Positions 1 to 6,059 of a stretch of DNA of 18,703 nucleotides are shown piece after piece. Source of the stretch: Solirubrobacterales bacterium. GTDB taxonomy: Bacteria > Actinomycetota > Thermoleophilia > Solirubrobacterales > Solirubrobacteraceae. Numbering within the stretch: position 1 is the first letter of the stretch; the number at the start of each line of letters is the position of its first letter. Location: assembly GCA_009781575.1 (NCBI GenBank), contig WQXW01000006.1, positions 1 through 18,703 on the forward strand, written 5' to 3'. Made by a program: the position numbers and the translations under genes. The notes beneath the pieces were generated by a model. It saw only the letters and a program-made list of their open reading frames with translations. It did no database searches and was not told the DNA's origin.

Positions 1-651
1 CACCGCGCCCACGTCGGAGATCCCCGCCCCGCCCACGCCGCCCGCGCCGAGCCTCGCCACGAGCGCCGCCAGCCGCTCCCACACCGCGCCACCGCCCGCC
101 AGCTCGAGCTCCTGGATCTCGCCCGCCCTCGGGTTGGAGGTGCGCACCAGCACGAACAGCCCCGCGCCCGCGCGCCGTGCGCTCGCGAGCCACGGCTCCA
201 GCGAGTCCTCGCCCAGGAGAGGGTTGACCGTCACCGCGTCCGCGCCCAGCCCCGCGATCCTCCCCGCCTCGGTGTCCAGCCCGCCGATCAGCGCCTGCGC
301 GTACGCCCGCGCGCTCACCTCGATGTCGCCCCGCTTGGCGTCCGCGATCACCAGCAGCCCCGCCGCGCGCGCGTGCTCCGCCACCGCGCCCAGCGCCTCC
401 CAGCCGGGCGCGCCCAGCCGCTCGAAGCAGGCCAGCTGCAGCTTGACCGCCACGCACGCCCCGCCCGCCGCCTCGATCAGCGCGCCACAGTGCTCGCGCA
501 CCGCCGCCGCCACCCGCCGCGCCGGCGAGCCCGCCCCGGCGCCCGCGCCGATCGCGCGCCACAGCGCGGCGGGATCGGGGTCCAGGCCGAGCACGATCTG
601 CGATTGGCGCTCGGCCACGCGCGCGGCCAGCGTGTCGCCGAAGCTCGCCAG
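1..651 (-). CDS. pyrF: Orotidine 5'-phosphate decarboxylase (type 2), 3' end beyond window
   Basis: PyrF decarboxylates OMP to UMP, the last step of de novo pyrimidine synthesis, in the cytosol. The reverse strand reads LGLDPDP near the N-terminus, VKLQLACFERLG, the catalytic motif DAKRGDI (Asp-x-Lys-x-x-Asp), NPLLGEDSLEPWL, LVRTSNP and GISDVGAV at the window edge. This is the type 2 (mycobacterial-like) pattern. About 217 codons are present, so the C-terminal fifth or so is missing. The frame has no ATG, GTG or TTG between an in-frame TGA at 676-678 and the conserved FGDTLAARVAER segment. The only candidate there is CTG at 649-651, one base after the upstream HU stop and 7 bases after AAGGGG. 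The alternative GTG at 616-618 would remove the conserved FGDTLAAR residues. Family identity is firm; the CTG start is an inference. Confidence 0.9.
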   Translation of the reverse strand, partial: MASFGDTLAARVAERQSQIVLGLDPDPAALWRAIGAGAGAGSPARRVAAAVREHCGALIEAAGGACVAVKLQLACFERLGAPGWEALGAVAEHARAAGLLVIADAKRGDIEVSARAYAQALIGGLDTEAGRIAGLGADAVTVNPLLGEDSLEPWLASARRAGAGLFVLVRTSNPRAGEIQELELAGGGAVWERLAALVARLGAGGVGGAGISDVGAV

Positions 652-652
652 C

Positions 653-931
653 TCAGTGCCCCTTGACCGCGCCCTTCAGGCCGCTTCCCGGCGTGAAGCG
701 CGGCACGCGCGAGGCCGCAATCTGGATCCGCTCGCCCGTGCGCGGATTGACCCCCTGGCGCGCGCCACGCTGGCTCACGTGGAACTTGCCAAAGCCCGAC
801 AGCGCGACCTCGCTGCCGCGGCTCAGCGCGTCCTCCACGGTGGCCAGCACCGCATCGATCGCGCGTCCCGCGTCCTGCTTGCTCAGGTTCGCCCTGTCCG
901 CCACCTGGTCAATCAGCTCGCCCTTCGTCAC
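653..931 (-). CDS. HU-family DNA-binding protein
   Basis: This is a 92-residue histone-like nucleoid protein, the usual HU length. It starts VTKGELIDQVADRANLSK, has the turn SGFGKFHVSQR and the arm region NPRTGERIQIAASRVPRFTPG, and ends in a short basic tail (LKGAVKGH). HU dimers bend and compact DNA. The start was chosen as GTG at 929-931 because a perfect AGGAGG (938-943) lies 6 bases upstream. An in-frame ATG at 935-937 directly abuts the AGGAGG and is too close, and a TTG further up has no ribosome site. The gene lies directly upstream of pyrF, with 1 base between its stop and the likely pyrF start, so the two are probably co-transcribed and coupled. Confidence 0.93.
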   Translation of the reverse strand: MTKGELIDQVADRANLSKQDAGRAIDAVLATVEDALSRGSEVALSGFGKFHVSQRGARQGVNPRTGERIQIAASRVPRFTPGSGLKGAVKGH

Positions 932-937
932 TTGCAT

Positions 938-943
938 CCTCCT
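938..943 (-). promoter_or_regulatory. Ribosome binding site deciding the HU start
   Basis: A perfect AGGAGG on the minus strand is 6 bases from GTG 929-931 and 0 bases from ATG 935-937. It therefore favours the GTG as the HU start. Confidence 0.75.
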
Positions 944-1061
944 GGTTTGAGAGACACTCCCGATTGACGCTAACAATCTCCGCGGACGCGCGTGGGCGCG
1001 GCCCGCCCGCGCCGTCGCGCCGTGCGGCGGGCGCGCCCGAATGAGCGGGCGTGCCGTCCGC

Positions 1062-1067
1062 GATAAT
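1062..1067 (+). promoter_or_regulatory. Candidate -10 element for leaderless membrane-peptide mRNA
   Basis: GATAAT lies 8 bases before the GTG start at 1076. That spacing puts the expected transcription start at or next to the start codon. There is no Shine-Dalgarno sequence. This is inferred from position and resemblance to the -10 consensus only. Confidence 0.45.
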
Positions 1068-1075
1068 GCCGCGCC

Positions 1076-1210
1076 GTGCCACGGCTCGGCTGGATCCTCA
1101 CGGTGCTCGCCGCGCTCCTCACCGCGCTCCTGCTGCTGCTGGGCGGCTACACCGGCTACGCCGGCCTCAGCCTCGCGATCGCCGTTTCGGCCGCCATCAA
1201 TCTGATCTAG
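1076..1210 (+). CDS. Small two-helix membrane protein (44 aa)
   Basis: A short frame begins with GTG just after an in-frame TAA (1064-1066) and ends with TAG at 1208-1210. The peptide has a basic start (VPRLGW), a first hydrophobic segment (about residues 6-22, Leu/Ala-rich), a glycine/tyrosine turn (GGYTGYAG) and a second hydrophobic segment (about 29-44), ending INLI. This is a helical-hairpin design, with the basic N-terminus predicted inside. A GATAAT -10-like hexamer 8 bases upstream supports expression as a leaderless message. It stands alone between the HU gene (divergent) and the murI operon (convergent). I do not recognise a family or function. It could be a chance frame, but the clean two-segment hydrophobicity and the promoter argue for a gene. 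Confidence 0.55.
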   Translation: MPRLGWILTVLAALLTALLLLLGGYTGYAGLSLAIAVSAAINLI

Positions 1211-1231
1211 CCGTGGGCTCCGAGCGGGCGC

Positions 1232-1360
1232 CCGCTCCGGCGGTGCCCGTCACGCGCAGCGGGCGTTGGGTGTTTTGTTTTGAGGATTGGTTCCGCGCGG
1301 AAGGAATCCCCAAAACAAATCCCCCAACGGCGACTCCGACAAGTGTGTTCGAGGTCGTGC
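1232..1360 (+). repeat. Intergenic palindromic repeat, copy A (most diverged)
   Basis: The core palindrome TTCCGCGCGGAA lies at 1291-1302. It is flanked by arms TTTGTTTTGAGGATT (1274-1288) and AATCCCCAAAACAAA (1305-1319), which pair at 14 of 15 positions. Outside lie a left flank with GCGGTGCCCGTC and a right flank with CCCAACGGCG, ACTCCGACAAGTGTGTTCGA. Both flanks are shared with copies B and C. The T-rich tract precedes the stem and the A-rich tract follows it on either strand, the reverse of an intrinsic terminator. It sits between the small membrane gene and the 3' end of rdgB. The rest of 1211-1463 shows no gene. A short inverted repeat TGATC-AAATC-GATCA lies at 1425-1439. Confidence 0.8.
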
Positions 1361-1463
1361 ACCCCGGTGCAGAGCTCGAAGGGAGCGCGCGGCTGCCCCA
1401 CGCGCGGGGCGCTATCCCCCGAGCTGATCAAATCGATCAACGCGGCAAGCGGGAAGAGGAACC

Positions 1464-2081
1464 TCACTCCACCTTTTTTATGTTTTCCAACGCCACACCC
1501 GCGCGCTCGCGCTCGCGTTCCTCCAGCCAGCGCGCCAGGGCGCGCGCCGCCTCGCCCCGGTGGCTGATCGCGTCCTTCCGCGCGTCGCTCAGCTCTGCCA
1601 TCGTGAGGCCCCGCGGGCCCGCGTCCGGCAGGAACGCCGGGTCGTACCCGAAGCCCCGCTCACCGCGCGCCTCCTCCGCGAGCCGGCCCTCGCAGGTGCC
1701 CTCGAAGAGCCGCTCCCCGCCCTCCGGCTCGACGTACGCCAGCGCGCACACGTACCGCAGCGCGCTGCCCGCCGGCGCCTCGCGCATCAGCTTGCGCAGG
1801 TTCTCCTCGTCGCTCGCGCCCTCGCCCGCGTACCTCGCCGAGCGCACGCCCGGCGCGCCGCCCAGCGCGCGCGCCTCGACTCCCGAGTCGTCCGCGATCG
1901 CCACGCGCCCGGTCGCACGCGCCGCGGCGCGCGCCTTGACCAGCGCGTTCTCCGCGAACGTCTCGCCCTCCTCCGGCGGCAGCCTCACGTGCTCGGGGAG
2001 GGCCTCGATCGCGTGGTTCGGCAGCAGCCGCGCGAACTCGCGCCGCTTGTGCTCGTTGCGCGTGGCCAGCCCCAGTCTCAC
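1464..2081 (-). CDS. rdgB: XTP/dITP pyrophosphatase (Ham1/RdgB)
   Basis: RdgB hydrolyses dITP, XTP and related deaminated purine triphosphates to monophosphates, keeping them out of DNA and RNA. The 205-residue protein is of normal length. It has LATRNEHKRREF at the N-terminus (substrate phosphate loop), FAENALVKARAAA, the metal/catalytic AIADDSGVEARALGGAPGVRSARYAG, GFGYDPAFL, and the C-terminal ELSDARKDAISHRGEA (SHR motif). The start is GTG at 2079-2081, which overlaps the rph TGA (2078-2080) as GTGA. This indicates translational coupling. It is the last gene of the murI-rph-rdgB operon, an arrangement common in actinobacteria. The C-terminus is Glu/Arg-rich (about the last 25 residues). Confidence 0.96.
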   Translation of the reverse strand: MRLGLATRNEHKRREFARLLPNHAIEALPEHVRLPPEEGETFAENALVKARAAARATGRVAIADDSGVEARALGGAPGVRSARYAGEGASDEENLRKLMREAPAGSALRYVCALAYVEPEGGERLFEGTCEGRLAEEARGERGFGYDPAFLPDAGPRGLTMAELSDARKDAISHRGEAARALARWLEERERERAGVALENIKKVE

Positions 2082-2836
2082 GCCGAGGAGATCGCCCGCT
2101 CCTGGATCGCGCGCAACCGCTCGACACCGCTCCCCGCCAGCGCCAGCAGCTCGTCCAGGTGCGCGCGCGACAGCGGGGTGCGCTCCGCGGTGGTCTGCAC
2201 CTCCACCAGACCCCCCTCGCCGGTCATCACCACGTTCGCGTCCACCTCCGCGCTCGAGTCCTCCCCGTAGTCCAGGTCCAGCAGCGCCCGCCCGCCCACC
2301 ATGCCACACGACACCGCCGCCACCGAGCCCCTCAGCGGCGAGCGCTCGCGCTCCAGCAGCCCACGCTCCTCCAAACGCGCGCACGCCAGCGCCAGCGCCA
2401 CCCACGCGCCCGTGATCGACGCGCACCGCGTCCCGCCGTCCGCCTGCAACACGTCGCAGTCGAGGTAGATCGTGCGTTCGCCCAGCGCCTCCAGGTCCAC
2501 CACCGCGCGCACCGCGCGCCCGATCAGCCGCTGGATCTCCACCGTGCGGCCGTCCGGGCGCCCCCGCGTCACGTCCCGCTGCTTGCGCTCGCCCGTCGAC
2601 GCCGGCAGCATGCCGTACTCCGCCGTCACCCAGCCCCCACCGCCGCCCGCCATCCAGCGCGGCACGCTCTCCTGCGCCGACGCCGTGCAGATCACGCGCG
2701 TCTCGCCCGCCTCGATCAGCGCCGAGCCGGTGGCCGTGCGCACGAAGCCCGGCTCGATCGCCACCTCCCGCAGCTCATCCGCCGCGCGACCGCCGCTCCG
2801 CTCCAGCTGCGCGGTCCCCGCCTCCCCCTCGCTCAC
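2078..2836 (-). CDS. rph: Ribonuclease PH
   Basis: RNase PH is a phosphorolytic 3'-to-5' exoribonuclease that trims tRNA 3' ends, releasing nucleoside diphosphates. The 252-residue product carries the family signatures in order: GRAADELREVAIEPGFV, ALIEAGETRVICTAS, GWVTAEYGMLPASTGERKQRD, RTVEIQRLIGRAVRAVVDL, DCDVLQADGGTRCASITGAWVAL and VDANVVMTGEGGLVEVQ. The usual N-terminal R-x-D-G-R is degenerate here (RSGGR). The start is GTG at 2834-2836, overlapping the murI TGA (2833-2835) as GTGA. GAGG lies about 7 bases upstream, inside murI. It is the middle gene of the operon and is coupled at both ends. Confidence 0.96.
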   Translation of the reverse strand: MSEGEAGTAQLERSGGRAADELREVAIEPGFVRTATGSALIEAGETRVICTASAQESVPRWMAGGGGGWVTAEYGMLPASTGERKQRDVTRGRPDGRTVEIQRLIGRAVRAVVDLEALGERTIYLDCDVLQADGGTRCASITGAWVALALACARLEERGLLERERSPLRGSVAAVSCGMVGGRALLDLDYGEDSSAEVDANVVMTGEGGLVEVQTTAERTPLSRAHLDELLALAGSGVERLRAIQERAISSA

Positions 2837-3741
2837 AGCGCATCCTCGCGCGCGGGCCGCCGCACGTCCACGAGCTCCACCCGCTCCACCTCGCCCAGCG
2901 GCATCTGCAGAAAGCGCGTGCCCAACTCGCAAAAGCTCTCCACCTCGCCTGTGCACAGGAAGCGGTACTCGCCCTCGCCCCCGCCCCCGCCCTCGCCCTC
3001 GCGCGCCACCCGCAGGCCGCGCCCCCCCAGCGCGTGCTCCACCTGGCGCGCCAGCGCGCCACCCGCGCTGATCAACCTCACCTCGGGGCCCAGCAGCCGC
3101 TGCAGCATCAGGCGGATCAGGGGGTAGTGGGTGCACCCCAGGATCACCGTGTCCACGCGCGCCTCGCGCAGCGGCGCGCACGCCTCGCGCACGGTCCCCA
3201 CCGCCTGCTCGTCGAACTGCCTGCCCTCCTGGATGATCCCCGCCAGCGTCGCACACGCCACCGGGTGCAGCGTCACGTGCGGGTCCAGCGCGCCCACCGC
3301 CTCCTCGTAGGAGCCACTCGCCACGGTGGTCGGGGTCGCCAGCAGCCCGATCCTGCCCGTGCGCGTCGCCGCCACCGCCTGCAACGCCTCCGGGCGCACC
3401 ACCCCCAGCACGTCCACGCCCAGCGTGGTCTCCATCATGCGCCGCCTCAACGCCGGCAGCGCCGCCGAGGTGGCCGCGTTGCACGCCACCACCAGCAGCT
3501 TCGCGCCCCTTCGCAACAGCTCCTCCGCCATCTGCAACGCAAAGCGCTCCAGCTCCGTCGCCGAGCGCTCGCCGTAGGGGAAGCGCGCCGTGTCGCCCAG
3601 GTACAGGAAGTTCTCCTCCGGCAGCCTCACCAGCAGGTCGTGCAACACCGTCAAGCCGCCCACGCCCGAGTCGAACACGCCGATCGGCCGCCTCGACGGC
3701 TCACCCCGTCCCGGCCCCGCGATGTCCAGGCGCGCCCGCAC
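2833..3741 (-). CDS. murI: Glutamate racemase
   Basis: MurI converts L- to D-glutamate for peptidoglycan. The 302-residue protein shows the substrate motif FDSGVGGL, GDTARFPYG, the first catalytic cysteine in VACNAATSAALP, and the second in LGCTHYPLI. The C-terminal part ends with YRFLCTGEVESFCELGTRFL, typical of actinobacterial versions. It is somewhat long because of a Gly/Glu-rich stretch (EGEGGGGGEGE) before that tail and about 20 extra N-terminal residues. The start is GTG at 3739-3741, the only start in frame before the conserved PIGVFDSG segment. GATGAT lies 6 bases upstream, so the message may be leaderless. It is the first gene of murI-rph-rdgB and is divergent from the glycosyltransferase at 3792, with only 50 bp between them. 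Confidence 0.95.
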   Translation of the reverse strand: MRARLDIAGPGRGEPSRRPIGVFDSGVGGLTVLHDLLVRLPEENFLYLGDTARFPYGERSATELERFALQMAEELLRRGAKLLVVACNAATSAALPALRRRMMETTLGVDVLGVVRPEALQAVAATRTGRIGLLATPTTVASGSYEEAVGALDPHVTLHPVACATLAGIIQEGRQFDEQAVGTVREACAPLREARVDTVILGCTHYPLIRLMLQRLLGPEVRLISAGGALARQVEHALGGRGLRVAREGEGGGGGEGEYRFLCTGEVESFCELGTRFLQMPLGEVERVELVDVRRPAREDAL

Positions 3742-3747
3742 ACCGCC

Positions 3748-3753
3748 ATCATC
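3748..3753 (-). promoter_or_regulatory. Candidate -10 element for leaderless murI mRNA
   Basis: GATGAT on the minus strand ends 6 bases before GTG 3739-3741. No Shine-Dalgarno sequence is visible. Inferred from spacing only. Confidence 0.35.
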
Positions 3754-3777
3754 CCAGAGCGCCCGCAGGCGGAGCGC

Positions 3778-3783
3778 TACGGT
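3778..3783 (+). promoter_or_regulatory. Candidate -10 element for leaderless glycosyltransferase mRNA
   Basis: TACGGT (TAnnnT form) lies 8 bases before GTG 3792. There is no Shine-Dalgarno sequence. It is back-to-back with the murI promoter candidate. Confidence 0.35.
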
Positions 3784-3791
3784 CCCCCACC

Positions 3792-4724
3792 GTGCGCGCG
3801 CTCGTCCTCTCCAACATGCTCCCCGATCGCCACCACCCCGAGCGCGGGCGGTTCGTGCGCGACCAGGTCGCCGCCCTGCGCCGGCTCCCGGGGCTCGAGG
3901 TCGAGCTGTGCGAGCTCCCGCCCGGCGCCCCCTCGCTGCTCCGCGGCGCTCGCACGCTGCGCGCGCGCCACGCACGCGATCGCTTCGACGTGGTCCACGC
4001 CCACTTCTCGCTCGCCGCCCTGCCCGCACTCGCCCTGCCCGCGCGCGTGCGTGCGCTCACCGTGCACGGCACCGACGCGCGCCACCCCCGCACGCGCCTG
4101 GTCACGCGCGCGGTGCTCCCCTTCATGGACATCGTCGCCGCCGTCTCCCCCTCGCTGGTCGCCGCGCTGCCCGGGGCCCGCGCGCGGCGGCGCGCGCTCG
4201 TGCTGCCCTGCGGCGTCGACACCGAGCGCTTCGTTGTGCTGGACCGCGCGCAATGCCGCCTGCAGCTCGGCCTCCCCGCGCACCGGCGCCTGCTGCTCTT
4301 CCCCGCCGACCCCGCGCGCGCCTCCAAGCGCGCCGATCGCGCCCGCGCGCTCGCGCGCCACGTCGACGCCAACCTGCTCACACTCGGCGGCGTCGATCCC
4401 GCGCGCGTGCCCCTGCTGGTCAACGCCGCCCACGCCGTGATCGCGCCCTTCGAGCGCGAGGGGTTCGGGCTGGCGGTGCTGGAGGCGCTCGCCTGCGACG
4501 TGCCCGTGCTCGCCACGCCCGTCGGCATTCACCCCGCCGCGCTCGACGGGGTCCAAGGCGCGCTGTGCGCGCCGTTCGAGCTCGAGCGCTGGGCCGCCGC
4601 GCTCGAGCCCCACCTGCGCGATCCCGACCCGCGCGTCGAGGGCCGCGCCCGCGCGCTCTCCTGGTCCGCCACCGCGATGGCCCAACGCGTGCGCGACGCC
4701 TGGCACACCGCGCTCAGCCAGTAG
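3792..4724 (+). CDS. GT4-type glycosyltransferase
   Basis: This is a 310-residue GT-B fold transferase of the glycosyltransferase group 1 (GT4) type, likely moving a sugar from a nucleotide-sugar donor to an unknown acceptor. The N-terminal acceptor domain has MRALVLSNMLPDRHHPERG, DVVHAHFSLAALPAL (about 66-80) and LTVHGTDARHP (89-99). The linker holds VSPSLVAALPG and VLPCGVDTERF. The donor domain contains the E-x7-E motif at E223 and E231 (REGFGLAVLEALACDVPVLAT). It is shorter than a typical GT4 enzyme (about 350-400 residues) because the start of the donor domain is compact. It has no membrane segment. The start is GTG at 3792, without a ribosome site. The following zinc-ribbon gene starts 10 bases after its stop. 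Substrate cannot be deduced. Confidence 0.88.
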   Translation: MRALVLSNMLPDRHHPERGRFVRDQVAALRRLPGLEVELCELPPGAPSLLRGARTLRARHARDRFDVVHAHFSLAALPALALPARVRALTVHGTDARHPRTRLVTRAVLPFMDIVAAVSPSLVAALPGARARRRALVLPCGVDTERFVVLDRAQCRLQLGLPAHRRLLLFPADPARASKRADRARALARHVDANLLTLGGVDPARVPLLVNAAHAVIAPFEREGFGLAVLEALACDVPVLATPVGIHPAALDGVQGALCAPFELERWAAALEPHLRDPDPRVEGRARALSWSATAMAQRVRDAWHTALSQ

Positions 4725-4727
4725 CAT
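4722..4727 (+). promoter_or_regulatory. Candidate -10 element at the glycosyltransferase stop
   Basis: TAGCAT overlaps the glycosyltransferase stop codon and lies 7 bases before GTG 4735. That is leaderless geometry. It suggests the zinc-ribbon/nadB genes may have their own start of transcription. Confidence 0.35.
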
Positions 4728-4734
4728 CAACCAC

Positions 4735-5739
4735 GTGGCAGACACAGATCGGGTGGATCACACCGCCGCCGCAACGCCCGCGGTTGCACCCGCCGACACG
4801 CCCCACACGGCGGACCCCGACCCCGAGGCTCCCGCCGACGCGCCCAACCCCGCCTCCGGCTTCGCCGCGCGCGGGAGGATGCGCCGCCGCGCGCGCTTCC
4901 TGCGCCGCGCGCGCGAGCTCGCCTACCGCGATCTCGGCGGTCTCGTCTTCGAGCTCCACCGCTTCGGCCAGCGCAACGACGAGCTCGTCACCGCCAAGCT
5001 CACCATGCTCGGCCATCTCGACGGCGAGCTGCGCGCGCTGGAGGACGCGCTGCACCAGCGGCGCGAGGTCACCGTGCTGCGCGAAGCCGGCGTCGCCGCC
5101 TGCCCGCGCTGCGCCGCCATCCACTCCAGCGACGATCGCTTCTGCCCCACCTGCGGCCTCTCCATGCGCCGCCAGGCCCAACGCCCGATCGCCGGACCGC
5201 CCCTGCCCCTCGATCACATCGCGCCCGCCACGGCGGGCGGCGCCGCGCCGTCGCCGGGCGGGCCTCAGCCGCCGCCGGCCGCGCCTCAACCTTCGCCCGC
5301 CGCGCCCCAGTCCTCGCCGGCCGCGCCTCAACCTTCGCCCGCCGCGCCCCAGTCCTCGCCGGCCGCGCCCCCGGTGCCGCCCGCCGCGCCCCAGTCGCCG
5401 CCGCCGGCGCCTCAACCTCCGCAGGCCGCGCCCCAGGTGCCGCCGGCCGCGCCTCCCCCATCCCCCGCTCGGGCGGCCGATCGCCGGCCGGGCTCGGTGG
5501 CTGAGCCGGCCGCCCCGCCGGCTTCCCCTGCGCGCACCGCTCCGCCCGCACGCACCGCCCCGCCTTCGCGCACGCCTCCGCCCGCGCGCACCGCTCCCCC
5601 CGCCAGGGCCGCGCCCGCTCCGCGACGGGGTCTGGCGCCCCATCCGCCCGAGCGGGGGACGCGGCCGCCGCGTGTCGAGGAGGAGGACGAGCAGCCGACC
5701 AGGATCCTGCGGCCCCCCGACCCCGATTCGGAGCGGTGA
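4735..5739 (+). CDS. Zinc-ribbon protein with long Pro/Ala-rich tail
   Basis: This is a 334-residue protein of unknown function. Residues 1-45 are acidic and disordered. Residues 46-118 are basic and helical with heptad-like leucines, possibly a coiled coil. C123-x2-C126-x10-C137-x2-C140 (CPRC...CPTC) forms a zinc ribbon. Residues about 165-310 are low-complexity Pro/Ala/Gln/Ser with repeated APQPSPA and APQSSPA units, followed by Arg-Thr-Ala-Pro-Pro repeats. An acidic end (VEEEDEQPTRILRPPDPDSER) closes it. There is no membrane segment. The stop TGA (5737-5739) overlaps the GTG start of the next zinc-ribbon gene, so the two are coupled and may work together. The helical-ribbon part is the most likely conserved domain. 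Confidence 0.75.
   Translation: MADTDRVDHTAAATPAVAPADTPHTADPDPEAPADAPNPASGFAARGRMRRRARFLRRARELAYRDLGGLVFELHRFGQRNDELVTAKLTMLGHLDGELRALEDALHQRREVTVLREAGVAACPRCAAIHSSDDRFCPTCGLSMRRQAQRPIAGPPLPLDHIAPATAGGAAPSPGGPQPPPAAPQPSPAAPQSSPAAPQPSPAAPQSSPAAPPVPPAAPQSPPPAPQPPQAAPQVPPAAPPPSPARAADRRPGSVAEPAAPPASPARTAPPARTAPPSRTPPPARTAPPARAAPAPRRGLAPHPPERGTRPPRVEEEDEQPTRILRPPDPDSER
5281..5364 (+). repeat. Exact 42-bp tandem duplication in the proline-rich coding region
   Basis: Positions 5281-5322 are repeated exactly at 5323-5364. The unit codes for 14 residues, APQPSPAAPQSSPA. It is in frame and flanked by more diverged 21-bp half-units. Recent slippage or unequal exchange is likely. Confidence 0.9.
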
Positions 5740-6059
5740 GCGCGCCGCCCCCTCCCGTGCTGCCGGCGGAGTCGGAGAGAGTGGGCTCCGATCCGGCGCG
5801 GCCTCGCATGGCGGGGCCCCATCCGGCCAACGCCGCCGCGGGCGATCAGCTCGACGGGTTGCCCAACGCGTGGCGGGAGTGCCCGCTGTGCAGCGCCACG
5901 ATGCACCCCGAGCAGGAGTGGTGCCTGCGCTGCGGCGCGGCCGCCAACACGCGGCTCGCCGCGCCTCCCCGATGGCGCTCGCTGGCGATCGCGCTGGCTC
6001 TGATCGTGGTGGTGGCGCTCGGCGTGATCGTCGCCGCCCTGGTGAAGCTGCTCGGATGA
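5736..6059 (+). CDS. Zinc-ribbon protein with C-terminal membrane anchor
   Basis: This is a 107-residue protein of unknown function. It has a disordered Pro-rich start, a zinc ribbon C49-x2-C52-x10-C63-x2-C66 (ECPLCSATMHPEQEWCLRCG), and one transmembrane helix at about 82-104 (LAIALALIVVVALGVIVAALV) ending KLLG. This is a tail-anchored layout with the ribbon in the cytosol. The Cys spacing is identical to the upstream ribbon protein, suggesting paralogous ribbons. The start GTG at 5736 overlaps the previous stop (GTGA), and its own TGA overlaps the nadB ATG (ATGA). It is therefore coupled on both sides. Confidence 0.8.
   Translation: MSAPPPPVLPAESERVGSDPARPRMAGPHPANAAAGDQLDGLPNAWRECPLCSATMHPEQEWCLRCGAAANTRLAAPPRWRSLAIALALIVVVALGVIVAALVKLLG

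Noticed and set aside
134..967. 277-codon plus-strand frame over pyrF and the HU gene
   Set aside because: Antisense shadow. Both minus-strand genes are recognised by motifs.
1232..1360. Repeat copy A as a CRISPR-like or tRNA-like structure
   Set aside because: There is no spacer array, cloverleaf or CCA-type end. The only structure is a long hairpin shared with two distant copies.
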